Positions 17,638 through 27,035 are shown, counted from the stretch's first letter. The stretch: DNA of 42,301 nt from Treponema sp. (GCA_017449265.1 JAFSJW010000102.1:1-42301), one strand, 5' to 3'. Program-made: numbers and translations. Notes: generated by a model not told the origin, from the letters alone.

Positions 17638-18906
17638 ATGGAAATAGAGACAAAATGCCTTCATTCAGGTTATGAGCCAAAGAACGGAGAGTCAAGAATG
17701 ATTCCTATCATTCAGAGTACAACATTCAAGTACGATTCGTGCGAGGATATGGGAAAACTTTTTGACCTTGAGGCTTCAGGTTATTTTTACACGCGCCTCC
17801 AGAATCCTACGACTGATATGGTTGCTGCGAAGATTGCGGCTTTGGAGGGCGGCACGGCTGCTATGCTCACGGGAAGCGGACAGGCTGCGAATTTCTTCGC
17901 CGTTTTTAATATCGCTAATGCAGGAGACCATGTTGTAGCTTCGTCCACGATTTATGGCGGTTCGTTCAACCTTTTCAATGTGACTATGAAAAAAATGGGC
18001 ATTGAATTTACATTCGTTGATCCAGACTGCTCCGATGAGGAACTTGAGGCGGCTTTCAGACCGAACACAAAGGCTGTGTTCGGCGAAACAATCGCAAATC
18101 CGGCTCTTATAGTTTTTGATATAGAAAGATTTGCGGCCGCTGCCCACAAGCACGGCGTTCCGCTAATCATTGATAACACTTTCGCTACTCCAGTAAACTG
18201 CCGCCCGTTTATGTTCGGGGCTGACATCGTTACGCACTCCACGACAAAGTATATGGACGGCCATGACGCTACTGTAGGCGGCTGCATCGTGGACTCGGGC
18301 AAATTCGACTGGATGGCTCACAAGGAAAAATTTCCGGGGCTTTGCACGCCGGACGAATCTTACCACGGAATCACATATGCCGAAAAATTCGGAAAAGAAG
18401 GTGCGTTCATAACAAAGGCTACCGCACAACTCATGCGAGACTTGGGGCCTGTTCAGGCTCCCATTAACGCATATATACTGAATCTTGGGCTTGAGTCGCT
18501 TCCTGTCAGGATGGAGCGTCATTGTCGGAATGCAGAGAAAATCGCAAAATTCTTGCAGGCTCACCCAAATGTGGCATGGGTCAATTATCCAGGTCTTCCA
18601 GATAACAAGTACTATGAGCGGGCAAAAAAATATATGCCGAACGGAACTTGCGGTGTCATTAGCTTTGGCGTAAAAGGCGGAAGGGCAGGCGCGCAAAAAT
18701 TTATGAGTGCGCTCAAGCTTGGCATGATTGCGACTCATGTGGCGGATGCACGAACTTGTGTTCTTCATCCGGCAAGCACCACGCACAGGCAGATGAGCGA
18801 CGAGGAGCTTATAGCCGGCGGAGTTGCGCCTGACCTCATCAGGCTTTCAGTTGGTCTTGAGAATGTTGATGATTTAATTTCAGACTTGAAGCAGGCCTTG
18901 GAATAG
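17638..18906 (+). CDS. metY: O-acetylhomoserine sulfhydrylase / Cys-Met metabolism PLP enzyme
   Basis: 422 residues. PLP-dependent gamma-family enzyme. Visible motifs are FYTRLQNPT, SGQAANFFA, IDNTFATPVNCRPF and the PLP lysine in HSTTKYMDGH (Lys204), then HPASTTHRQ near the C-terminus. The length and an insertion around residues 220-250 favour O-acetylhomoserine sulfhydrylase, which makes homocysteine from O-acetylhomoserine and sulfide; methionine gamma-lyase is the main alternative. CGGAG just before the ATG. It stands alone with its own terminator. Confidence 0.88.
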   Translation: MEIETKCLHSGYEPKNGESRMIPIIQSTTFKYDSCEDMGKLFDLEASGYFYTRLQNPTTDMVAAKIAALEGGTAAMLTGSGQAANFFAVFNIANAGDHVVASSTIYGGSFNLFNVTMKKMGIEFTFVDPDCSDEELEAAFRPNTKAVFGETIANPALIVFDIERFAAAAHKHGVPLIIDNTFATPVNCRPFMFGADIVTHSTTKYMDGHDATVGGCIVDSGKFDWMAHKEKFPGLCTPDESYHGITYAEKFGKEGAFITKATAQLMRDLGPVQAPINAYILNLGLESLPVRMERHCRNAEKIAKFLQAHPNVAWVNYPGLPDNKYYERAKKYMPNGTCGVISFGVKGGRAGAQKFMSALKLGMIATHVADARTCVLHPASTTHRQMSDEELIAGGVAPDLIRLSVGLENVDDLISDLKQALE

Positions 18907-18920
18907 AATAATCGGGAACC

Positions 18921-18957
18921 AAAAAAATATGGTGGCTCTAAAACCCCATATTTTTTT
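18921..18957 (+). terminator. Rho-independent terminator after metY
   Basis: AAAAAAATATGG (18921-18932) pairs with CCATATTTTTTT (18946-18957) around a 13-nt loop; the right arm supplies the T-run. It begins 14 nt after the metY stop. Confidence 0.75.
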
Positions 18958-18969
18958 GTACATTCTCAT

Positions 18970-18998
18970 TTGTTTTTTATGAAAAACCGATATACAAT
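18970..18998 (+). promoter_or_regulatory. Promoter of GGDEF-EAL gene, predicted leaderless
   Basis: TTGTTT at 18970-18975, a 17-nt spacer, TACAAT at 18993-18998. The ATG is at 19005, six bases after the -10 box, so the expected transcription start falls on or next to it. No Shine-Dalgarno is present. Confidence 0.55.
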
Positions 18999-19004
18999 TA
19001 TTTT

Positions 19005-20774
19005 ATGGTAGAAAGTGAATACAAGGATGTGCTGGACAATCTGGCAACCCCTGTTGTTGTGGCGTCTCCGATTTTCCCAGAAGGTCACGGATTTGCTGAT
19101 GATTTTATTATTCAATATGTGAATGAATCATTCAGAAAGACTTTTTCGGGACTTATTGAAACAGGAACAAAATTCTCATCGTATATTTCCAAGCTATCAA
19201 AGGAAATTGACTGGCTGGGGATGGCAAATGTTGCTTTGCAGGGAAAAAAAGTCCTTGATACTACTTTCTATTCGCCGATTTATTCCAGCTGGCTTCGTAT
19301 CTACATGAATGTAACAAGCTCGGGGCTTCTGATTTTTTCTGCCGTCAATGTAGACGCGGAGCGACAGCGCGAGGAAAAACTCCGGTTTCAGAACTCCAAG
19401 CTTGAGGCTCTGACTGACGAGCTTTCTCTGTCAAAAGAAAACTTGCGCGCAAAGCTGGACAACATCGAGCACTTGAATGCGCTTCTTCAGTACAATGCGT
19501 ACCACGATACGATGACGGGTCTTCTGACAAAAGACAAGCTTTCTATTGATTTAGATGAAGCGATTAAAGAGAATTCTTCTTTCGGAATAATCCTCATAGA
19601 CATTGACAACCTCAAAGTTATAAATGATTCTCAGGGACATTCCGCCGGTGACAGCGTTATAAAGACGGCTGCAACCGTGTTCAAGCAGATAAACAAGAGC
19701 AACATAGAATTCTATCGTTTTGGCGGCGATGAGTTTGTGGCACTGGTCAAAAAAGTCGAAAGCAAAGACACGCTTCTGAACATAGGCGACCTTGCTCTGG
19801 AGCTTATGAATGAGTACGGAATCACTTTTTCGGGCGGAATTGCATTGTTTCCTGATGACACAAAATCTAAGGACGAGCTTTTGCAGTTTGCGGATATGGC
19901 TCTGGCTGACATAAAGAAAAAGGGCAAGAACGACATTGGATTTTTCAGAAATGTAATGCAGGAAAAATTCTCAGCAAAGATGAGCATCCAGACGAAGCTC
20001 TCGGATGCAATATCAAATGATATGTTCCAGCTTTATTTCCAGCCGCAGTTCATCGCGGCTACAGGAGAACTCAGAGGTTTTGAGGCTCTTTTGCGCTGGC
20101 ATGACGACAAAGTTGGCTGGATAAGCCCTGAAAAATTCATTCCGATTGCGGAAGAGTCGCAGCTTGTAATTCCTATCGGAACATGGGTTATGAAAACTGC
20201 TCTAAAGACTCTCCATGACTGGAAGGAAAAATACGGTTTCGATGGAATTATGAGCGTGAATGTTTCTCCAATTCAGCTCAAAAAGCCCGATTTCTTGTTT
20301 GAATTCAAGAAAATGGTTCGTGAGGCAGATATCGACACGAAGAATCTTGAAATTGAGATAACTGAAGGAATCTTCATCGAAAACAAGGAGGAAATGCTTT
20401 CTCTTTTGAACCAGATACGGAACATGGGAATTGGCATTTCGCTTGACGACTTCGGGACTGGCTACTCCAGCCTGAGTTATTTGCAGCTTCTTCCAATCAC
20501 AACGCTCAAAATCGACAAATCGTTTATTGCGAACATAACTGAGGAAAACGGAATTGAGGCGAATATAACTGATTCTATTGTTTCGATGGTTACGAAAATG
20601 GGGCTTGATACGATTGCGGAGGGCGTTGAAACTCAGGAGCAGCTTGACCTTCTGAAAAACATACGATGCAAAACTGTTCAGGGATTTTTGAAAGGAAAAC
20701 CGATGTCTTTTGACCGCTGCTCCAAGTTCCTTTCTGGCGAGCTTGAGCCTGTCACAATAAAGAACGAGAGCTAA
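19005..20774 (+). CDS. GGDEF-EAL cyclic-di-GMP enzyme with PAS-like N-terminus
   Basis: 589 residues. Residues ~10-115 are PAS-like (VVVASPIFPEGHG, IQYVNESFRKTFSG), 120-155 coiled coil. The GGDEF domain spans ~165-315 with intact RFGGDEFVAL (240-244), but the RxxD inhibitory site is replaced by KSNI. The EAL domain spans ~330-585 with E360-A361-L362, NVSPIQL, EITEG, DDFGTGYSS, LKIDKSFI and EGVET all intact. It could therefore both make and degrade cyclic di-GMP, with the PAS-like domain setting the balance. No transmembrane segment. The 3' end overlaps the convergent gene by 4 nt. Confidence 0.93.
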   Translation: MVESEYKDVLDNLATPVVVASPIFPEGHGFADDFIIQYVNESFRKTFSGLIETGTKFSSYISKLSKEIDWLGMANVALQGKKVLDTTFYSPIYSSWLRIYMNVTSSGLLIFSAVNVDAERQREEKLRFQNSKLEALTDELSLSKENLRAKLDNIEHLNALLQYNAYHDTMTGLLTKDKLSIDLDEAIKENSSFGIILIDIDNLKVINDSQGHSAGDSVIKTAATVFKQINKSNIEFYRFGGDEFVALVKKVESKDTLLNIGDLALELMNEYGITFSGGIALFPDDTKSKDELLQFADMALADIKKKGKNDIGFFRNVMQEKFSAKMSIQTKLSDAISNDMFQLYFQPQFIAATGELRGFEALLRWHDDKVGWISPEKFIPIAEESQLVIPIGTWVMKTALKTLHDWKEKYGFDGIMSVNVSPIQLKKPDFLFEFKKMVREADIDTKNLEIEITEGIFIENKEEMLSLLNQIRNMGIGISLDDFGTGYSSLSYLQLLPITTLKIDKSFIANITEENGIEANITDSIVSMVTKMGLDTIAEGVETQEQLDLLKNIRCKTVQGFLKGKPMSFDRCSKFLSGELEPVTIKNES

Positions 20775-21211
20775 AGCGCGTGGTACACGATGTACCGCAC
20801 GCGCCCACTTTCAACGGCGGATTTTATCTGTTTCTCCCTTTCCGAAAGCTTTGAGCTTCCTGTTTTTACCTCAATGAAAAGCACTTCGCTTATCTCGTCA
20901 CCTTTTGCGGCTCCTGGGAATGCAACAAAATCAATCGGTTTGCCTACAAACCGAACATCAGCTGGGTTGCACGGAAAATTCGGCAGGAACGGGGCTATTT
21001 GTTCTCCCATAAGTCCTGCTGTTACGGCTTTTGACCTTTTCACGGATTCTTCCTGCAATCTGCGTATTTCGTCCCGCATTTCGAGCCTTGTCGAAACCGA
21101 GCCGAATTTGTATGAGATGAAAATCAAAAGAAGGACGATAATAAGAGTAAAAAGAATGAAAAAAAACGGATTCGATATAAAAGCGGCGAGTGTATCCAGA
21201 AAATTGTTCAT
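20771..21211 (-). CDS. Membrane-anchored Holliday-junction-resolvase-related protein
   Basis: 146 residues. N-terminal transmembrane helix (residues ~14-33), a short helical linker, then a domain resembling the endonuclease-related-to-archaeal-Holliday-junction-resolvase family: GLMGEQIAPFLPNFPCNP, GKPIDFVAF and VLFIEVKTG, the last carrying the E-x-K of the PD-(D/E)XK nuclease core with the preceding D as partner. The membrane anchor is usual for this family and its physiological role is unclear. Its stop overlaps the GGDEF-EAL stop. Confidence 0.8.
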   Translation of the reverse strand: MNNFLDTLAAFISNPFFFILFTLIIVLLLIFISYKFGSVSTRLEMRDEIRRLQEESVKRSKAVTAGLMGEQIAPFLPNFPCNPADVRFVGKPIDFVAFPGAAKGDEISEVLFIEVKTGSSKLSEREKQIKSAVESGRVRYIVYHAL

Positions 21212-21246
21212 GTTAACTTTTCGGCTTTAAAAAGGTTTTGTGTGAT

Positions 21247-22452
21247 ATGAAGAAGATTATTTTTTCGGTTTTGATGATTCTGACGGGATTTCTCTCTTTT
21301 TGCGAGGACGGGAAGATTTTTACTTTCAAGTACTCGAAAGGCGACAATTACCGCATTCTTTCTACCGTAAAGGAAAATGTCTTTTTGAACGGCAGATTTT
21401 CCCATTACTCGGAGATTCTGAACAGAGTTTCTGTACGCGTTACCGATGTTGACGACAAGGGGCGCGGATTCAATGAGGGCATTTTTATGACGAGCGAAAG
21501 CTCTGTTGGGCGCGGCGGAAATTTCAGCTGGGGCGATGAGTACGAGTCGAAGTTCTGGCGCAATTCTTCCGGAATTTATGAGATTTCTGACGAATACTTT
21601 ATGCCCGTAGTGCGCGATGTTCCTGTTTTCCCTGAGACTCCGGTAAAAATCGGCGGCACATGGACGGCTTCTGGCCATGAAGCGCATGACCTTGGGCGGC
21701 AGTTCGGGCTGACTAAGCCTTTCAAAATTCCTTTCACGGTGGAGTACACTTATGCTGGCGATGAAATCATCGGCGGAAAAACATTCTGCGTAATCAAGGC
21801 GAACTATGAGATTTGTTACGACAGCCCGCAGCCCAAGTTTATGATTGAGGATTATCCTGCTTCAACCGTGGGGTACTCAAACCAGACGATTTACTGGGAT
21901 GCGGAGAAAGGTCAGATTGACCACTATTTTGAGGATTTCCGAATTGTGATTGAGTCTGCGCTTGGCATGACGCTTGATTTTCAGGGAACTGCTCATGCCG
22001 AGGTGACGGAATTTGAACGCGCTGCTACGGAGGAAAATCTGAAAGAAGTCCAGTCGAAAGTCGCGGAACTGGGGCTGGAGGATGTTTCCGTGACTCAGAG
22101 CGACAAGGGACTTACTATAAGCATAGAAAACATTCAGTTCAAGGCGAATTCAGCTGTCCTTGAAGATTCTGAGAAAGAAAAACTCCTGATGATTTCAGAA
22201 ATTCTGAAAAGCTACCCGAACGATATTCTCGTTGCCGGGCATACGGCGCGTGCTGGTTCGGAGGCATCGTGCCAGACTCTTAGCGAGGAGCGCGCAGATT
22301 CTGTTGCTCAGTATCTTATTGAGCTTGGTGTGCGTGACAAATACCATATCCTTACGACTGGGCACGGCTCAAAAGTTCCGATTGCTCCTAACTCAACGCC
22401 GAAAGGCATGGCGAAAAACAGGCGCGTTGAAATCACTATTTTGGATAAATAG
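21247..22452 (+). CDS. OmpA-family envelope protein
   Basis: 401 residues. Signal peptide ending LSFC-ED, which could be a relaxed spirochaetal lipobox (Cys19) or a normal cleavage site. A beta-rich N-domain of ~250 residues is not recognised. The C-terminal ~110 residues are an OmpA/Pal peptidoglycan-binding domain: IQFKANSAVLED, VAGHTARAGS, LSEERADSVAQYL and KNRRVEI. It likely links outer membrane and peptidoglycan. ATG 21247 gives the clean signal peptide; an upstream in-frame TTG at 21238 is less likely. The stop codon merges with 37-nt palindrome copy 3. Confidence 0.85.
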   Translation: MKKIIFSVLMILTGFLSFCEDGKIFTFKYSKGDNYRILSTVKENVFLNGRFSHYSEILNRVSVRVTDVDDKGRGFNEGIFMTSESSVGRGGNFSWGDEYESKFWRNSSGIYEISDEYFMPVVRDVPVFPETPVKIGGTWTASGHEAHDLGRQFGLTKPFKIPFTVEYTYAGDEIIGGKTFCVIKANYEICYDSPQPKFMIEDYPASTVGYSNQTIYWDAEKGQIDHYFEDFRIVIESALGMTLDFQGTAHAEVTEFERAATEENLKEVQSKVAELGLEDVSVTQSDKGLTISIENIQFKANSAVLEDSEKEKLLMISEILKSYPNDILVAGHTARAGSEASCQTLSEERADSVAQYLIELGVRDKYHILTTGHGSKVPIAPNSTPKGMAKNRRVEITILDK

Positions 22453-22487
22453 ACGTGTTCGGAAATATCAGTTTTCCGAACAGGTCT
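22451..22487. repeat. 37-nt palindrome copy 3
   Basis: Closest to copy 1. Left arm AGAC.TGTTCGGAAA, right arm TTTTCCGAACAGGTCT, one mismatch in the stem. It begins on the second base of the OmpA-family stop codon and is followed by AATAAC instead of a T-run, so it is a weak terminator at best. Confidence 0.75.
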
Positions 22488-22558
22488 AATAACAAAAAAT
22501 TATCGGAAAAATAGTGTCAAATTCGTAAAATCTCTGCACCTATATAAGTGGAGTTTTT

Positions 22559-24196
22559 ATGAATGATTTTTATGATGAGCGTGATGACGATATCGGATTT
22601 GATTTTGACGAAGCGACAATTCTGGCGCGGGAAAAGTTCGGAGTTCAGTTCCTTTTTCCGTGGCAGCGATTTGTCATAGCGAATATTCTTGATTCCGCGC
22701 GGCTTTTGGCAGTGGACAAGAATTTTTCTGAGCAGGAAGATGATGAGATATATTGCCGCGGGCGGCAGATTGTGCTTTTGCCAACGGGAAGCGGAAAATC
22801 CATGTGCTTTCTTGTGCCATCTCTTTTGCTTGACGGGGCAACGCTTGTTTTTTATCCGCTACTTGCTCTTATGGCTGACCAGAAAAGGCGTATGGAAGAA
22901 GCTGGAATTTCATGCGCCATTTTTAGGGGTGGGCAGAGCCAACAAGAGCGCGAGCGCAATTTTTCCTTGCTTGAAAATGGGGCAAAAGTCATTCTTGCAA
23001 ATCCGGAAGTCCTTCAGAGCGAAAAACTTCTTGCGCGACTTTCTTCTTTCAAGATAACTCATGTTGCAATTGACGAAGCTCACTGTGTCTTTGAGTGGGG
23101 AAGCTCTTTTCGTCCGGCGTACCTTACGCTTCCAAAAATCATTGCCGCGCTTGGGGCAAAAATCGTAACTGCTTTTACGGCTACGGCAAGTCCGCCTGTT
23201 TTGGAGCAAGTCGGAAAAATCATTTTCGATTCGCATTTTCATCTTGTTCAGGGCGAAAGCGACAGGCCGAATATTCATTACGAAGTGAAATATGCTTTTG
23301 CAAGGGAAAAAGCGGCCCTTGAATGTGCCGCCACATATCGCCGTCCGATGATTATTTTTTGCGGCACAAGGGACAGGGCGGAGAAAATGGCGCGGGCTGT
23401 TTCCGAACAGTTCGGGAGAGATAAGTCGCGCTTCTATCACGCAGGAATGACGAAAGAGGAAAAGCTCAGAACGGAGGAATGGTTCTTTTGTTCTGAGGAC
23501 GGAATTCTTTCTGCCACATGCGCTTACGGAATGGGCATGGACAAAGGCAACATATACACGGTTGTTCATTTGGATGCTCCGAATCATTTGGAAAATTTCT
23601 GTCAAGAGGCGGGCAGGGCCGGAAGAAAAGGCGATGATGTAAAATCGGTTCTAATTTGGAGTTATTCCGATACGCTTCGGTACAAAAAAGCCCTGCCAAA
23701 AAGCCGTGAGCGTCTTATGGGCGAATATGCTCTGGCAAAAACTTGCAGACGGCAGCTTATGCTTGATTATCTTGGCGGCGAGAAAACAGTCTGCTCAGGG
23801 TGCGATGTGTGCGATGCGAGCCGAGCTGGGGAAAAAATCGATTACAGGGCTGGTGACGGAGAGATTTTTTTCTCTTTCATACAAAAAAACAGAAGGTGCT
23901 TCACTCGGGAAAGAGCCATAAAACTGATTACAGATAAATTCAACGAAAAGAAAAGAGCCGTATTCGGAACGAATGTCTGGGAAACTGATGATACGGAAGA
24001 AATTTTGGAACAACTTTTTCTTGAAAAAAGAATAAAAATCTGCAAGGGATTTTGGAAAAATCTTGTTGATATTGAGAAAAAGGCAAAGCCTGACGCGAAA
24101 AAAAACGCAGGCTTTGTAAAATCCTTTACTCTCCACCGTCTTCGGCTTGCTCTGCGGGCTGTTCTGGTGCAGGTGCGGGGGCTGGAGCCGCCTTGA
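22559..24196 (+). CDS. RecQ-like DEAH helicase
   Basis: 545 residues. Superfamily 2 helicase with Walker A LLPTGSGKS (Lys80), motif II DEAH (172-175), TAFTATASPP, and motif VI QEAGRAGRKG. A RecQ-type zinc module follows (CRRQLMLDYLGG, then CSGCDVC). No HRDC domain. It unwinds DNA 3'-5' in recombination and repair. A unique insertion near residues 50-70 (between the Q-motif region and Walker A) is acidic. The last 24 codons run antisense through the Ala-Pro tail of the convergent gene, so the C-terminus may be a run-on. GTGGAG precedes the ATG. Confidence 0.88.
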   Translation: MNDFYDERDDDIGFDFDEATILAREKFGVQFLFPWQRFVIANILDSARLLAVDKNFSEQEDDEIYCRGRQIVLLPTGSGKSMCFLVPSLLLDGATLVFYPLLALMADQKRRMEEAGISCAIFRGGQSQQERERNFSLLENGAKVILANPEVLQSEKLLARLSSFKITHVAIDEAHCVFEWGSSFRPAYLTLPKIIAALGAKIVTAFTATASPPVLEQVGKIIFDSHFHLVQGESDRPNIHYEVKYAFAREKAALECAATYRRPMIIFCGTRDRAEKMARAVSEQFGRDKSRFYHAGMTKEEKLRTEEWFFCSEDGILSATCAYGMGMDKGNIYTVVHLDAPNHLENFCQEAGRAGRKGDDVKSVLIWSYSDTLRYKKALPKSRERLMGEYALAKTCRRQLMLDYLGGEKTVCSGCDVCDASRAGEKIDYRAGDGEIFFSFIQKNRRCFTRERAIKLITDKFNEKKRAVFGTNVWETDDTEEILEQLFLEKRIKICKGFWKNLVDIEKKAKPDAKKNAGFVKSFTLHRLRLALRAVLVQVRGLEPP

Positions 24197-24356
24197 CTTT
24201 CTTTTTCACTCGCGTTTTCTTAATCTTTTTTCTGTATCGGACGACTTTTGCGCACAAGTCCATATAGACAAAAACGATTATTGCGGTGATTATGACCTTA
24301 GGGTTTTTTAAAACCGACAAAGAAACTCTTACTATCTCAGAAAAAGAAGTATCCAT
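24126..24356 (-). CDS. Small single-pass membrane protein with Ala-Pro tail
   Basis: 76 residues: a short N-terminal amphipathic part, a hydrophobic helix (VIITAIIVFVYMDLCAKVV), a strongly basic stretch (YRKKIKKTRVKKKVK), then an Ala/Pro repeat and an acidic end. The helix plus positive-inside segment supports a real protein with a cytoplasmic tail. The start has no clear ribosome site, and 71 nt overlap the recQ-like gene on the other strand. Not assigned to a family. Confidence 0.5.
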   Translation of the reverse strand: MDTSFSEIVRVSLSVLKNPKVIITAIIVFVYMDLCAKVVRYRKKIKKTRVKKKVKAAPAPAPAPEQPAEQAEDGGE

Positions 24357-24408
24357 AACTGAATTTTCGGCACAAAAAAGCTGAAAACCGATAAGGAAAT
24401 TTACAACA

Positions 24409-25821
24409 ATGATTACTTTTTCGCCTGATTTAAAAAGCGCACGACCGCTTTACGAACAGCTCTATAATTTTCTCAAAGAACGGATTCTTGACGGAACATT
24501 TTTTTCCGGAGAAAAACTTCCTTCAAAGCGAAGTCTTGCGAAAAATCTTGGAATAAGCGTAATTACCGTTGAAAAAAGCTATTCCCAGCTTTGCGACGAA
24601 GGATTTTTGGAGTCAAAGCCAAAGTCAGGTTTTTTCGTGGCACAGGGAGTTTCTGATTTTTTTTCTTCTTACAAAAATGAGCAATCGGTTGGTGTGCGGA
24701 AGAAAGGGACGGAGCTTTCTGAAAAAGCTTCGGACGATTTGTATATTGATTTTTCATCGAACAAAAATGATGTGAAGAAATTTCCGTTCTCAATTTGGGC
24801 AAAACTTGTCCGCGAAGTGCTGGGGAAAAATCAGGACGAGCTTTTGGAAAGTTCTCCGACGAAAGGCGTGTACAAGCTGCGCCTTGCAATATCGCGCCAT
24901 CTTGAGGCTTTTCGGGCAATGGAAGTCAATCCTGAGCGAATCGTTGTTGGGGCTGGAACTGAATACTTGTACGGGCTTTTGGTTCAGTTGCTTGGTTTTG
25001 ATGCCCGCTATGGAATCGAAAATCCTGGCTACGGGAAAATCCAGAAAGTGTACGAGAGCTACGGCGTTCAGTGCGAGCGACTTGGAATGGATAATGACGG
25101 AATCATTCTGAGCGGACTTTTGGAATCTGGTGTTGATGTGATTCATATTTCGCCTTCACATCACTTCCCGACGGGGAGCGTAATGCCAATTTCCCGCAGG
25201 ATGGAACTTTTGCGCTGGGCGGAGCAAGATTCCAGTCGGTACATAATAGAAGATGACTACGATTCAGAGTTCCGCTTTTCGGGCAAGCCACTTCCGGCGT
25301 TAAAATCAATCGACAAGAGCGAGAAAGTCATCTATATGAACACATTCACAAAAACGCTTGCGTCAACAATCCGAATAAGCTACATGGTTCTTCCTGAGAA
25401 ACTTGCGGATGAATTTGACAGGAGGCTTGGTTTTTATTCATGCACTGTTCCTACAATCGAGCAGTTTACGCTTGAAAAATTCATCTCAGAAGGATTTTTT
25501 GAGAAGCACATAAATAGGACTAGAAAAAATTATCAAATGAAACGCGATTTGCTTCTTGGCGCAATCGAACGGACTGGCGCAAAAAAAATGTTTACTGTCC
25601 TGGGGGAAAATTCCGGGCTTCACTTTTTGATAAAACTTTCTGAAAGCGAAAGCCTTTCTGAGTTCAAAAAACGCATGGAGAAAGAAAAAATCAGGATTCT
25701 GCCGCTTTCTGCGTATTATGAGAAAGCTCCTTTGGATGCGGAGCGAATTTTTGTAGTGAATTATGCAGGACTTCCCGACGAGAAAATTACGCTGGCCGTG
25801 GAAAAATTAGCTGGCTGTTAG
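24409..25821 (+). CDS. MocR-type GntR/aminotransferase transcription regulator
   Basis: 470 residues. N-terminal GntR winged helix (LYEQLYNFLKERILDG, LPSKRSLAKNLGISVITV), a linker, then a fold-type I aminotransferase-like domain (about 110-470) with the PLP lysine in NTFTKTLAST (Lys315), HISPSHHFPTG and IIEDDYDSEF. MocR proteins such as PdxR and GabR sense PLP or an amino-acid/PLP adduct. No pyridoxal-synthesis or gab gene is adjacent, so the target is unknown. AAGGA lies about 10 nt before the ATG. The stop overlaps the convergent ispDF gene by 15 nt. Confidence 0.9.
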   Translation: MITFSPDLKSARPLYEQLYNFLKERILDGTFFSGEKLPSKRSLAKNLGISVITVEKSYSQLCDEGFLESKPKSGFFVAQGVSDFFSSYKNEQSVGVRKKGTELSEKASDDLYIDFSSNKNDVKKFPFSIWAKLVREVLGKNQDELLESSPTKGVYKLRLAISRHLEAFRAMEVNPERIVVGAGTEYLYGLLVQLLGFDARYGIENPGYGKIQKVYESYGVQCERLGMDNDGIILSGLLESGVDVIHISPSHHFPTGSVMPISRRMELLRWAEQDSSRYIIEDDYDSEFRFSGKPLPALKSIDKSEKVIYMNTFTKTLASTIRISYMVLPEKLADEFDRRLGFYSCTVPTIEQFTLEKFISEGFFEKHINRTRKNYQMKRDLLLGAIERTGAKKMFTVLGENSGLHFLIKLSESESLSEFKKRMEKEKIRILPLSAYYEKAPLDAERIFVVNYAGLPDEKITLAVEKLAGC

Positions 25822-27030
25822 AAGGACTGTGGCGAACGCATGGACGGCTTTTCCCTCTCCGACTTCTCCGGTTTTTTCCCCAGTCTTTGCTTTTACGAAT
25901 ATTCTGGAAAAATCGCAGTCCAAAATATTTGCTATTGATTTTCTGACTTCATCTCTGTACGGAAGGAATTTTGGTTTTTCTATGAGAACAACGCAATCAA
26001 GATTTCCGATTGAGAAGCCAGCCTTTTTTACATCCTGCCACACCATGCTCAGAAGCTGCTTTGAGTCCGCATCCTTCCATTTTGAGTCTTCGCTTGGAAA
26101 GTATGAGCCAATATCGCCAAGACCGCTTGCTCCTAGCACCGCATCGGTTATGGCGTGAAGAAGAACATCGCCATCTGAGTGCCCTGCCTCGCCTTTGCTG
26201 AACGGAATCTCAACGCCGCCAAGAACTAGCTTTCGGCCTTCTGTCAAAAGATGCTTGTCGTATCCAAGCCCTGTTCGTATGTTCATGTTGCTTCCGACCT
26301 TAAAATCTGACTTGTATGTGATTTTTTTGTTGTCCGAATCTCCGGGAACGATTTTTGTCTTATGAGATGATTGCGCGAACAAATCGAAAATTTCCGTGTC
26401 GTCCGTGAATTCGACAGTTTTCTGAGCCGCAATCTTATGCGCCTGTAAAATCTTTTCAAAATCGAAGACTTGTGGTGTTTGTATTGCTACAAGGTTTTTC
26501 CGCACAAGATGACGCGCGATAAATCCGCTTTCGTTCGTTTCTTTCTGCGTGTCGGACGGCTGGAGTCCCGGAGCAGCCGCGCCTGTTTTTTCAGCTTGTG
26601 AGACGCAGCTCAGAATCGTTTCTGATTTTACAAACGGGCGCGCCGCATCGTGGATTAGGCATAATGAAGGCTCTTGGGAATTTTTCTCTGATAATTCCAT
26701 TTCGCTTTTCAGGCGCAAAAGGGCGTTCAGTACGGAGTTTTGCCGCGAATTTCCGCCTTTTTCAAAAATGATTTTTGTATTTTTGCGCCCTAAAATCTCT
26801 TTTATGAACGAATCCTTAAAAAATGCGTTTTCTGACTTTGATTTTTCCTCTGCGTCAAAATCCTGAGAGAAAGGATATGTAACGCAGACAAAATCCAAGT
26901 TCAGTGTTTCAAGAAAAATGCGGGCGGAGGTGGAAAGAACCGTTCCCTCGCCCATCGGAAGGTATTCTTTTTTTTGTCCTGTGCCGAATCGTGTTGAGGA
27001 GCCGGCTGCGACCAAAATCAGCGAAATCAT
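25807..27030 (-). CDS. ispDF: Bifunctional IspDF
   Basis: 407 residues. Residues 1-~235 are 2-C-methyl-D-erythritol 4-phosphate cytidylyltransferase (LILVAAGSSTRFG, KKEYLP, LIHDAARPFV, QTPQVF). Residues ~249-407 are 2-C-methyl-D-erythritol 2,4-cyclodiphosphate synthase (GLGYDKH with Asp258 and His260, GHSDGDVLLHAITDA, and VKAKTGEKTG). The fusion joins two non-consecutive steps of the MEP isoprenoid pathway, as known in several bacteria including treponemes. It starts 5 nt after the carD stop, so it is translated from the same message. Confidence 0.95.
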   Translation of the reverse strand: MISLILVAAGSSTRFGTGQKKEYLPMGEGTVLSTSARIFLETLNLDFVCVTYPFSQDFDAEEKSKSENAFFKDSFIKEILGRKNTKIIFEKGGNSRQNSVLNALLRLKSEMELSEKNSQEPSLCLIHDAARPFVKSETILSCVSQAEKTGAAAPGLQPSDTQKETNESGFIARHLVRKNLVAIQTPQVFDFEKILQAHKIAAQKTVEFTDDTEIFDLFAQSSHKTKIVPGDSDNKKITYKSDFKVGSNMNIRTGLGYDKHLLTEGRKLVLGGVEIPFSKGEAGHSDGDVLLHAITDAVLGASGLGDIGSYFPSEDSKWKDADSKQLLSMVWQDVKKAGFSIGNLDCVVLIEKPKFLPYRDEVRKSIANILDCDFSRIFVKAKTGEKTGEVGEGKAVHAFATVLLTAS

Positions 27031-27035
27031 CTGAT

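Noticed and set aside
17460..17675. 71-codon frame with a ribosome-like site before metY
   Set aside because: It overlaps the metY start, and its GVESTTSRL-like composition resembles widely annotated spurious frames; no domain or signal is visible.
22910..23605. 231-codon minus-strand frame inside the recQ-like gene
   Set aside because: Composition is atypical (Arg, Cys, Phe rich), no family features; it is a shadow of the helicase frame.
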